The notes under the pieces: model-generated
Database searches by the model: none
Seen by the model: the letters and a program-made list of their open reading frames with translations, nothing else
Told to the model about the DNA's origin: nothing
Program-made: the position numbers and the translations under genes
In this document: one piece after another, positions 21,601 to 29,508 of the stretch
Layout of the letters: each line of letters begins with the position of its first letter
Position numbering within the stretch: position 1 is the stretch's first letter
Virus record (IMG/VR): IMGVR_UViG_3300006334_000143
Location: 1 to 33,057 of that record
DNA length: 33,057 nucleotides
From: a virus
Strand: one strand, 5' to 3'

Positions 21601-24600
21601 TGATCCAGTATTACACTGTGATGCTAGTTTAGCAAAGTATCTTGTCTCAGCACCCTTGACTGACTGAACTGCTAATGCAAAGTTCTGGTCACCTCTTAAG
21701 AATGTGAATGAGTTTGCAGCACCACCTGATGCTAATCTATCTGTTTCAATAACACCTGATGTAATATCTGATGCAGCAATCTGGTTAGATGATAGAGATA
21801 CCCAGTTGTTAACATTGAATGAAGATGTGTTAATCGTTCTGTTAATATTAACTGTATTTGCACTTGGTGTTGAACTATCATTAACAGTGTCTGTATCTTC
21901 AATCTTGATATTATTAACGATGTTACCATATAATCTACTCTCGATTAAAGGACTACCCTGTGCTTGTGTACCAGCACCTGGAGGAGCAGAGAATGTAACA
22001 GTAGGTTGTGTGGTATATCCTTTACCACCTTTAAATCCGTTGAACTCAACAATAGTAACAGTAACAACCTGACCATTTGCAATCGTACAAGTTGCTGCTG
22101 CTGATACAGCACCAGCTGCAGGGTTACCACCTGAGAAACTAACAGTTGGTGCAACAGTATATCCAGAACCACCGTTGGTGATATTGACTGTGTATACAAC
22201 ACCCTGTCTATATTCTGTTGACTGTATACGACCACCAGATATACTACCCTCGAAGATATCTCCAATTGTAAATGATAGACTGGTATCTACTGCAAATCCT
22301 AAGAATAAACTTTCTAAGTCATTGTTCAAGATGAATGACTGTGATGTATCCTGTTGGATTGCGATGTCACCAGCAAGTGCACCTTCTAGAGATGTTCTTT
22401 CTGCTTGACTTGCAACTGTAAATACACTGAATGGTCTTAGAGCAGGGATCTGGTCAATAGATATCTTACCAGAGTCAGTCAATTCAACCAGTGCTCTAGG
22501 AACTGCGTTGGTAGAATATGGTTTGTTGATGTAAGGTCCTAAAGAGTTAGTGATGTAGTCTCTAACCGCTTTCTGTGTAGGTAGTTTAGAGTCACTAGAG
22601 TTAGCACCACCCAATGTGTTAGATGCGTCAAAACCAGTAACAACAACGTCACCACCTTTCAACTTCAAGAATTCAACTTCAGAGATTGTAACCGTACCAG
22701 TAAAGGTAATCGCACCAGTTCTGTTTTCAATTCTAGCAAATGTACCAACCTTGAAGTCTCCAAGTTCGTCAGTACCAGAAACGTATACACGACCATATAA
22801 TTCAGAAACCTGTTCGTATGCTTCAATCTTAGTACCACCGTTCTCAGGTAGTGCTAGGTAGTTAGTACCTGATCCAGCAAATTCCCAAGTGTGTGATGAG
22901 GAGTTAACGATAGATGGTCTATGTAACTTAATATTCTTACCAAGAAGAACACCTGTAGATACTGGATTTCCACTGGTAAGATCAGTAAGATCCATACCTT
23001 GACCAGTACCATCATCAAATGTTAACTGTGCAGAGAATGGAGGACCTACAGTAACGCCAGCAACGACATCAATGAAGTATTCTATATTTGTATTTGTATT
23101 TCTATATCCTTCAATCTTACCAACATAATGCTCTAGTGGTTCTCTTCCTAATCCACTAACTGTAAGTATTGTTCTACCTGTAGGTGTAGCAGATACATTA
23201 CTGATTATACCTTGGTCAAATGAGTAGCACTCTGCTCTGTATCCAACACCACGGAGAGCATATGTACCGAAGTTTGTAGCAGAGTTAGTAATAGAACAAT
23301 AACCACCTGACTCAGCAAGTACACCATCTTGACAGAAAATAACAAACACAGAAACCAACTGTGTATAACCATCGTTGATAACTTTATATCCAGTACCACC
23401 AAAGGATACAATCGTGAATGCAGATGCAACCATCGACTTACCCTGATTAGGGAAGGATGCAGTTCCATCTAATTCAAGACCAGGAAATGGGCAGTTTGGT
23501 TGTTTAACTTTAGATCCATCAACCAGTGCACCACCACCTCCTAAGAAGGAGATAACAGATGCGTTCTGTGTATATGGAGATGCTTCAATAATTGGGAAGT
23601 CATCAAAGTCACCACGAATTGCTACTCTCTTATTAAATTCATCATATAAGAAACTATCAGGATATGTAAAGAGTAATGAAGCATCAAATAGAGTTCCATA
23701 AGTTCTTGCTGTAGAACCAGCAGAAGTTGTACCATCCAATATATCAGTCAATGTGCTCATGATTGTATTGATGGATGTAGCAACGTTAGCACATAATGGT
23801 GCAGCTCCTGCAGTGTATACAGATACAGAATTTGCATCCATTCTCTTAAATGTATGAGCAGCAGATGGTTGATGGATTACTGAATTACTTGCAGCACTTA
23901 CAAATGTATGAGCAGTCTGTGGAGAGTGTGTAATACCGTTAGGAGTTGCACTTACAAATGTGTGGTTTGTTGTGTTAGATGATGTTCCAACATTAACAGT
24001 CAATGTTCCAGTCTGTCTCTTTAAACCATTTGATGTTGCACTGACGAATGTATGTGCTCCACCTTCTGAGTTAGCACCAACATTAATATCAAATGTATTT
24101 TGTGTTACATTAGAAATTGCTAACCAACGTCCACTAACACGATCTGTAGCACGAGGATAAGTGTGATTAGTTGCATTACTGTCTAATGTACAAGTATAAG
24201 TTAATGAATTATCATCAAGTTTAATGTAATCACCATTAGAGAAACTATGATTTGAAATAGTTACAGTTATTATTCCTGTAGCAGGATCATATGGTGCATT
24301 TGTAATTGTATGTTGTGTTTCACCAACAGCAGAAATTGTTCTAGAAGTTCCTGATGCAGGATCAGATGCTCTTGGATATGAATGATTAGTTGCGTTACCG
24401 TCTTGAGCACATGTAAATGTAAGAGAGTTATCAAGAATTACAATACCTTTTCCAACACCTAAACCATGTTGACCGATGGTCAACTCCATATCTCCTGTAA
24501 CAGGATTATATTGTGCGTTTGTTGCACTCCATGTTTGGTTTGCACCAGACTGTCCTACGTCAACAGTGATAGTTTCAGCAGTAACTGCTACGATTGGAAT

Positions 24601-27600
24601 AGATCTTTCAGCAGCATAGTCTGTAGATGCACGAGGATAAGTCTTCTGACTTTGGTTACCATCCATCGCACAAGTAAATGTGAGTGAATCATTAGCAATG
24701 ACAACACCTTCATCTACAGTTAAACTATGAGAACCAATAGTTAAAACTAATAAACCAGTTGCAGGATCGTAAGTAGCATTTGTTGGAGTAAATGTTACGT
24801 TTGCTCCTGCTGTACCAACATCAACTGTAATTGTGTTTGTAGTTACTGCAGTTACAGGTCTATTATTTCCAAATGCTGGTTGTCCTTCTTGTGGATATTT
24901 GTGCTCTGTGATGTTATTATCCATCGCACAAGTCATTGTTAATGAATCAGGAGCAATTCTAACTTCATTAGATACCGTTACGCCATGTCCAGAACCAACT
25001 GTCAATTCTAGTAAACCAGTTCCTGGTTCATAAGAAGCATTTGTTGGAGATAATATATTGGATGCAGCACTCGCATTTACATCAAGAAGTATATTCCAAT
25101 CTTCAAACTTAGGAATAGGTGATGATAGTTGTGTAGGATTGTAAATTATAATAGTTCCATTAGCAGTAGAACCAGCGTATGTGTGAGCAACACCAGCAGC
25201 AGGACCTGCATCTCCAACATTACATGTAATTGTTGTTGTAACTCCGTTACTTACAAGGTTTGATATGTTAAAACTCTTTCCATAAGATGGATCTGTTTTT
25301 GCAGGACCAGGATGGTTTGCTGTTACACCATTATATGTACAAGAGAAATTAAGTGCTTCTTCCTTGAATGCAATTCTATCTCCAATAGCAACATCAATTA
25401 AAGGAGCAGGGAATGAAACAGTTAATTCACCTGATGTTGAATTATATGTTGAGTTGCTTGGTGTGACTTCAAGAACATTACCATCAGTCCAGTTACGCAT
25501 TGCTGCGATAGCATATAACTTTGCTCTTCCAACAGCATATAAAGTTGGTGCACGTTGTGCTTCTTGAACACCAGTTAATTGTGTTCCTGTAAAGTATGAT
25601 TCAGCAGCAGTTAAGATACCATCGTTACCACCTAATACTAAGTCTCTAATTAAACCATCTAATATTTTTCTAACATCTCTACGACATTTTCTTTCTGATG
25701 TGTCATCAAGATTTAAAAATGGGAAGTATGCTTCTGTATCACGTAATGCTTGATCTGCAATAAGAACTTTGTTTCTAGAAATTAGATATGCAGCATCTAG
25801 ATATGTTCCACTAGCATTGTTAGCGATAACATCATTCCATAAGAATGCTAGAGTATCAATAGCAGATGTTACATCATTACAAGCATTACCACTACCGTTA
25901 GCACTACCATCCGCATTTAACAAAGCGGTAGTTGTAATTACAGTGTCATCAAAGTATCTTGTTAGACTAGAATATTTTGGTGTATAGATTGGTTCTGTAG
26001 GAGTTCCATTTCCAGTTCTCCAGTTTCTTACGCAATATATTGCTAACTGTCTAGCATATTCAATAGCACGAACATTCTCTATAATTTCATCATCAATATA
26101 TGTTATCTTACCACCAACAATATACTTCTGAGCACCTTCAATAATGTTATGGTTTGTACCAAATTCTAAATCTCTTATAAGAGCGTTGATAAAGTGAATA
26201 ACATCTTGCTTACATTGTGTATCACCATCATCTCCTGATGCACTATAGGCACTGTATGCAGGATATATTTTATTACCAGCACTACAGGATAGAGTCATTC
26301 CCTCTAGTTTTATGACATCATCTTCTGCTAATCCTGCTATAGGTGATGCAGTTGTAACAGTAGCATTACCTGTGACGATATTATCATAAACAAAATTAGT
26401 TACGTTGACAGTGGTTCCACCAAATGTTACTGTACCACCAGAAACATATGTGTGTTCTTGTCCAGTAAGTCCAACAAATATTTTAAAATCATTTCCACCA
26501 CCAGCACCAATATCATAAACAGAATAATGGAATCTTGCAAACTGATTGTTAACCTCACCAAGAACTTCCTCAGCAATAAACTCTCTGTTGTTACGAAGGA
26601 ATGTACAAGCATCTTGGAATCTTCTTTCTACTGGTGTAGATATTGGGAAACTGTTTGGAGAGTTTAGAAGTGAAAGTGTAATAGACTTTGAAAAAGTTTT
26701 TACAATAGCAAATTGACCAGGATCCAGATTAGCATCTGTGATTGCTGGCATTTTTTTAGGAATTACAAATCTTCTGCAGCGACCATCAGCATCTTCAATT
26801 ACTTTGTAAATTCTTTGCTTACCATTTAATACTGATAAATCAGGACTAGAAGTTGGTAGTCCTTCAATTAAAATTTCTTGACCTTCTTTAAACTCGTGTG
26901 TATTATTTCTACCAACCAATGCGTTTGTATAGAATACAATACCACCTAAATCTTCTGCGTTACCAAACTGTGCATTTTGGAAACCACCTTGAGCAATACT
27001 AGCATCACCTTGTAAAGAGAAGTCAATTCTAGAAATAGGTAATGATGTGACATAATCTTCGTCAACAGATACAACCTCACCCTCAGCTCTAATTGATTGA
27101 AGATTATTTGTATTTAAAGTATTGACTGTAGCATTTCCTGTAAAGGTTTCTATTTGTGCTGTGAATACATTGTTCCAACCAGTAGAACCTAGAAGAGGTA
27201 CAAAGGTTACTTCCCATGCTGTAGGAGTATTAGGATCATTAGGTTCAATTAAAGCAACTTCATAATATCCAGTTGATGCAGTAAATGCTGCATTACCAGC
27301 ATCAGAAAGATATACATATGTTCCTGTAGGAATTGCACTTGTAGGATCTTGAGTATATGTAATTTTATTAGCAGCTGTCGTGCCTGATGTTGTTAATGAT
27401 TGTTGAGCACCAGTTGTAATCGAAACTACGTAATTAAATTGTTCACCTTCTACAAAAGAACCACTGACTAATTTAACATCAATATTACCAGAGACATATG
27501 CACTAGCACCAGTTGTTTGAGCAAAACTAACAGCAATAATATCTGCTCTAGCACCAGTGTTAACACCAACAACTTGTAAACCAGTAACTAGATTTGCTAA

Positions 27601-28953
27601 ACCAGTGTTGTCTTGGAAACCAACACGGAACTGTTGAGGTCCGAATATTTGATGACCTATAGGCCAAGATGTTCCAGCATCTCCATTTGCTTCTTTATCA
27701 ATTATGACTCTTTGCTTATCGTCAAAGACCATAGCAAAGTCCCAAGTAGCAACTGCGTCACCATTAGAGTCAATCTTATCTCTGTAGGTAACACCAATCA
27801 CATAGTTCTTATCACCAAACTTGAATATATGTTTCTGTGGGTTAGCAGGACGAATGATAACAAGACGTAAGTTATCTCCAACAACTGATGCATCAGGAGG
27901 TAGTGATATTGGGTTATCTTCTACGTAGTCACCACCAGATACAATAATAGTTTCTTTAACACCAGGTGTTGACCATGCTAATTGTGCTGCCTTCTTAATA
28001 CTTCTAACTGGGTTTACAGCAGATCGACCATCGTTAAGGTCGGAACCAATCTGTTGTGAAACGTAAATACGACCACCAACGTCATTCGTTGCTAGATTAA
28101 GGACGTATTCTGTAGTTGCAATCTTATCTGATCTGTCACCCAATAGAGGTGTAATAGATCTTGGAAATTCTCCTGCAGGTCCTGTTGCACTATATCCAAA
28201 TGCATTAGTATCTACAACACGGAAACCAATATGTTTGAAGTTAACTTCACCGTTTAATGCTTCTCCATCTGTATGTACAGGAGCATCAGAACCTGTCTGT
28301 CCAGAGTTTAATGCTTGGTATACGTTTGCTCCAAAATATCTGTAAGCATTTGTCTGTAAAATAATATTTGGAGACCAAAGAGTACCAGTATTGTTAACAA
28401 ATGTTTTTAAAGATGGTGCTCTAAATGCTGCGTTAGGAGTAACAAAATTATCAATGTCAAGGTTTAAGATTCTCGCAGTGTCAGAAATGATAGAAGTTGA
28501 AGTTCTAATCGCACCGTTAATATCAAGTTCATAGTCTACAGTATCAAGAACTGCTGTTGCAGCTGCACCAACACCACCACCACCTGATAGAGTAACTAAT
28601 GGAGCAGTAGAATATCCGTTGCCTGGTTCGTTAACAGCAACAGAAACAACTTGTCCATTAAAAATAAAAGCAGAACCTTGTGCTTGCACACCTCCACCTG
28701 GTGGTGCAGCAATTGTTACAGTTGGTGGAGATATATATCCAGAACCACCAGAATCTATCTGAACGTCATTAACTCTTTGACCCGTTCTGTTGATACCAAC
28801 ACGGGGCAATCCTGTACTAGAATCTAACTGCGTTCTAAGAATTTCCTTCTCATCAGAACCAGTTCCACTTCTAATTGTAAGTTCATTATCACCGATAAGT
28901 TTCGGGTTGACGCCCCTAAACTTTTCTTTATCGGAATTAATATGAATTGCCAT
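18607..28953 (-). CDS. Giant modular tail fibre/structural protein (3448 aa)
   Basis: 3448 residues, the largest gene here, built from repeated phage-fibre modules. N-terminus: SGYISPPTVTIAAPPGGG-type beta repeats (about 66-140). About 205-245: a P-x-HT-x-G-x-x-x-NG module (YQALNSGQTGSDAPVHTDG). From about 290: a right-handed beta-helix start (YVSQQIGSDLNDGRS, AAQLAW, SLPPDASVVGDN). About 780-1160: helical duplicated module with RNW ends. About 1160-1630: repeats of the SLTFTC-x-x-D-x-N...YPRA type. About 1770-1920: the rest of the beta-helix (SVISFLGGGGALVDGSKV, KSMVASAFTIVSFGGTGYKV). Later: PTQKAVRDYI, more SGYT repeats, two DAD/SD-x-LD-x-x-x-GxxY tail-fibre repeats, and a C-terminus of the type seen in cyanophage fibre proteins. 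It should be a long tail fibre or baseplate-attached fibre; which T4 counterpart it equals is unknown. Confidence 0.85.
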   Translation of the reverse strand: MAIHINSDKEKFRGVNPKLIGDNELTIRSGTGSDEKEILRTQLDSSTGLPRVGINRTGQRVNDVQIDSGGSGYISPPTVTIAAPPGGGVQAQGSAFIFNGQVVSVAVNEPGNGYSTAPLVTLSGGGGVGAAATAVLDTVDYELDINGAIRTSTSIISDTARILNLDIDNFVTPNAAFRAPSLKTFVNNTGTLWSPNIILQTNAYRYFGANVYQALNSGQTGSDAPVHTDGEALNGEVNFKHIGFRVVDTNAFGYSATGPAGEFPRSITPLLGDRSDKIATTEYVLNLATNDVGGRIYVSQQIGSDLNDGRSAVNPVRSIKKAAQLAWSTPGVKETIIVSGGDYVEDNPISLPPDASVVGDNLRLVIIRPANPQKHIFKFGDKNYVIGVTYRDKIDSNGDAVATWDFAMVFDDKQRVIIDKEANGDAGTSWPIGHQIFGPQQFRVGFQDNTGLANLVTGLQVVGVNTGARADIIAVSFAQTTGASAYVSGNIDVKLVSGSFVEGEQFNYVVSITTGAQQSLTTSGTTAANKITYTQDPTSAIPTGTYVYLSDAGNAAFTASTGYYEVALIEPNDPNTPTAWEVTFVPLLGSTGWNNVFTAQIETFTGNATVNTLNTNNLQSIRAEGEVVSVDEDYVTSLPISRIDFSLQGDASIAQGGFQNAQFGNAEDLGGIVFYTNALVGRNNTHEFKEGQEILIEGLPTSSPDLSVLNGKQRIYKVIEDADGRCRRFVIPKKMPAITDANLDPGQFAIVKTFSKSITLSLLNSPNSFPISTPVERRFQDACTFLRNNREFIAEEVLGEVNNQFARFHYSVYDIGAGGGNDFKIFVGLTGQEHTYVSGGTVTFGGTTVNVTNFVYDNIVTGNATVTTASPIAGLAEDDVIKLEGMTLSCSAGNKIYPAYSAYSASGDDGDTQCKQDVIHFINALIRDLEFGTNHNIIEGAQKYIVGGKITYIDDEIIENVRAIEYARQLAIYCVRNWRTGNGTPTEPIYTPKYSSLTRYFDDTVITTTALLNADGSANGSGNACNDVTSAIDTLAFLWNDVIANNASGTYLDAAYLISRNKVLIADQALRDTEAYFPFLNLDDTSERKCRRDVRKILDGLIRDLVLGGNDGILTAAESYFTGTQLTGVQEAQRAPTLYAVGRAKLYAIAAMRNWTDGNVLEVTPSNSTYNSTSGELTVSFPAPLIDVAIGDRIAFKEEALNFSCTYNGVTANHPGPAKTDPSYGKSFNISNLVSNGVTTTITCNVGDAGPAAGVAHTYAGSTANGTIIIYNPTQLSSPIPKFEDWNILLDVNASAASNILSPTNASYEPGTGLLELTVGSGHGVTVSNEVRIAPDSLTMTCAMDNNITEHKYPQEGQPAFGNNRPVTAVTTNTITVDVGTAGANVTFTPTNATYDPATGLLVLTIGSHSLTVDEGVVIANDSLTFTCAMDGNQSQKTYPRASTDYAAERSIPIVAVTAETITVDVGQSGANQTWSATNAQYNPVTGDMELTIGQHGLGVGKGIVILDNSLTFTCAQDGNATNHSYPRASDPASGTSRTISAVGETQHTITNAPYDPATGIITVTISNHSFSNGDYIKLDDNSLTYTCTLDSNATNHTYPRATDRVSGRWLAISNVTQNTFDINVGANSEGGAHTFVSATSNGLKRQTGTLTVNVGTSSNTTNHTFVSATPNGITHSPQTAHTFVSAASNSVIHQPSAAHTFKRMDANSVSVYTAGAAPLCANVATSINTIMSTLTDILDGTTSAGSTARTYGTLFDASLLFTYPDSFLYDEFNKRVAIRGDFDDFPIIEASPYTQNASVISFLGGGGALVDGSKVKQPNCPFPGLELDGTASFPNQGKSMVASAFTIVSFGGTGYKVINDGYTQLVSVFVIFCQDGVLAESGGYCSITNSATNFGTYALRGVGYRAECYSFDQGIISNVSATPTGRTILTVSGLGREPLEHYVGKIEGYRNTNTNIEYFIDVVAGVTVGPPFSAQLTFDDGTGQGMDLTDLTSGNPVSTGVLLGKNIKLHRPSIVNSSSHTWEFAGSGTNYLALPENGGTKIEAYEQVSELYGRVYVSGTDELGDFKVGTFARIENRTGAITFTGTVTISEVEFLKLKGGDVVVTGFDASNTLGGANSSDSKLPTQKAVRDYITNSLGPYINKPYSTNAVPRALVELTDSGKISIDQIPALRPFSVFTVASQAERTSLEGALAGDIAIQQDTSQSFILNNDLESLFLGFAVDTSLSFTIGDIFEGSISGGRIQSTEYRQGVVYTVNITNGGSGYTVAPTVSFSGGNPAAGAVSAAATCTIANGQVVTVTIVEFNGFKGGKGYTTQPTVTFSAPPGAGTQAQGSPLIESRLYGNIVNNIKIEDTDTVNDSSTPSANTVNINRTINTSSFNVNNWVSLSSNQIAASDITSGVIETDRLASGGAANSFTFLRGDQNFALAVQSVKGAETRYFAKLASQCNTGSSSMVFTTNSDVLIGHDVLAGVAGIQSNTSITGVVTAAGLTTIALNNPVTQNIPLGTIIEFERGESPMTFESTFTQGGFVDDVIIANGGSGFTNGQYFDQPLQGGTGTGLKANIVVAGNAVTELTVTDGGTGYNADFSITVAPTSIGGGSSLVLNAKVSTVNRQYANVSLDINRVTDLTISADLYGTIGVSRYKKAQFNIGQAGNGSVELKTGPDSGLDADLLDGQQGNYYTNANHLFAGQVPQDRLGGIYGIDISGSSANTIRLQTGTNNPTSNPNPNSFVEGVIANTVFNSSNGLGTAYPSVNTGIGTGTSTKHLVLSIRNGASGFDASFGGVRQLAFANDDNMYLRGSGNGVSTWNSWAKVWTSLSDGVDSGMDSDKLDNRQGKWYQNALNINYGTLSDNRLPRFISETKFRDKVTIKAFAGDPKFRIYVSGQILNTAPFIPGDPNNPSVNLYNANAQGVGSFVIDNVVTNDDVNDNFNDYTILIGRLTSGNFAGALTVGTASNRVEFDDFTIEDGNTLEVCNLHSDGGVGQLQLGRKDGNATTPRILFNSSQLAASYNAKIEASGGNASAGSGSLNVDVVDANGLTIKNQVVWNQGNIQFASSNTPNYAVQRDGSGNFSAGTITANLTGSASLNVLKTGDTMTGSLSITGGGSGLTVAGLTNLNSFVNINNDLNVSGNLFVDVSANEVGINTTNPVAALDVRGDIFLQNVNPTIYFNGTSDSNDNPATADFAIRANPEGLDFIEPEDGNKVQFQIYDDSGVNSPFGYYVNGTRILNQARNLTNMVSITIDSANDNSGAPLYFLGSNSQRNFRLGNQIGHNNAFEITPSTNNGGQNWDSTPAIYVRGDRRVAINTSAISGVDSESNTTRSYYLNVQGDMNINGQLFQNNSEFVTSRWTEASNNLDIYRLSRVGINRTDPTYQLHISGDTNIENGALYANGVKQWIDSYGIFKSNSNTVAENITIPANINCISAGPITIANGYTVTINSGGNWAIV
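18633..18640 (-). promoter_or_regulatory. T4-type late promoter inside the 3' end of the giant fibre gene
   Basis: TATAAATA exactly, on the minus strand, 39 bp upstream of the 251-aa fibre gene start. It lies within the perfect palindrome CACTAT-(2)-ATAGTG (18630-18643). It is coding for the last residues of the giant protein, so part of the match may be coincidence. Confidence 0.5.
23830..24056 (-). repeat. Short tandem repeats HTFVSA in giant fibre gene
   Basis: Four copies of an HTF-V-S-A-x-x-N-S/G core: HTFVSATSNG, HTFVSATPNG, HTFVSAASNS and a diverged HTFKRMDANS. Two adjacent units are exactly 18 residues (54 bp) apart; the first gap is longer by about 13 residues. They look like truncated derivatives of the longer repeat units just upstream in the protein. 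Function: extended or beta-helical fibre shaft, by inference. Confidence 0.6.
24060..25470 (-). repeat. Long tandem repeats (SLTFTC/YPRA type) in giant fibre gene
   Basis: At least five units of about 73-86 residues (220-258 bp). The pattern is T-N-A-x-Y-x-P-x-T-G-x-x-x-L-T-I, then SLTFTC, D-x-N-x-x-H-x-YPRA, and V-x-V-G-x-x-G-A. Unit starts are near 24295, 24515, 24775 and 25035, with a diverged first copy near 25450. Copies differ considerably, so they are old repeats, not a recent expansion. One cysteine recurs in each unit. Confidence 0.7.
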
Positions 28954-28993
28954 GTCTCAGTTTAACTCCCAGAACCTGTATTATCCTCAGTTA

Positions 28994-29000
28994 TATTTAG
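28994..29000 (-). promoter_or_regulatory. T4-type late promoter before the giant fibre gene
   Basis: CTAAATA (followed by TAAC) on the minus strand in the 52-bp gap between the giant gene and the 166-aa gene, 41-47 bp before the ATG. It is at the upper end of the usual distance, but this is a true intergenic site. Confidence 0.5.
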
Positions 29001-29005
29001 CATCA

Positions 29006-29506
29006 TCAAACCCAAGCTAGACTAGTAACTCTGGTAGATGCTGCCCATTTGATTGTGGCAGTAGTACCAGCTCTGACTGTTGAGTATGAAAATCTATTTG
29101 AAGCACCTACGGGAACGATAGACCAAGTTTGACCTGAGGGAATGTCATCTTTAATCACAGTCTCCATTGTAGACATAACAGAAACGTTGCCACTACCATC
29201 GCAATAGACTGCAGACTCTAGTTTGTTAGTAAAAACAACTCCAGAATCATTGACTGCGATAATATGACCAGTCACAAAATTCATAGTATTATTAGCGATA
29301 GGAATTTGAGTTCCCACACCATCCAATGCTAGAGATGCAGTATTGACACCTCTCAAAATATATGTTGTTGTATTGCTATCTGTGTATTGTGAATTTTTAA
29401 TTTCAAGTGTGTTGAAATCTTTACCATTCCTGAGTTCATCAATGACTGCGGTTCTAGCAATAGAAAAACCACCAGTTGAATCAAACTTGTCTATAGTAGT
29501 TGCCAT
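29006..29506 (-). CDS. Tail-fibre-associated structural protein (166 aa)
   Basis: 166 residues, beta-rich, without cysteine pairs or membrane segments. Features are an N-terminal SIARTAVIDELRNGKDFNTL, then YTDSNTTTYILRGVNTASL and IAVNDSGVVFTNKLESAVYC, with a C-terminal TVRAGTTATIKWAASTRVTS. This is the kind of short virion protein placed between fibre genes in cyanomyoviruses; I do not recognise a named family. It begins two bases after the stop of the 1164-aa gene and a 52-bp gap with a late promoter follows it. Confidence 0.7.
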   Translation of the reverse strand: MATTIDKFDSTGGFSIARTAVIDELRNGKDFNTLEIKNSQYTDSNTTTYILRGVNTASLALDGVGTQIPIANNTMNFVTGHIIAVNDSGVVFTNKLESAVYCDGSGNVSVMSTMETVIKDDIPSGQTWSIVPVGASNRFSYSTVRAGTTATIKWAASTRVTSLAWV

Positions 29507-29508
29507 TT

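Noticed and set aside
23830-25470. Regular repeats as a possible CRISPR array
   Set aside because: Units are coding, of variable length and poorly identical at DNA level; no constant repeats with unique spacers.
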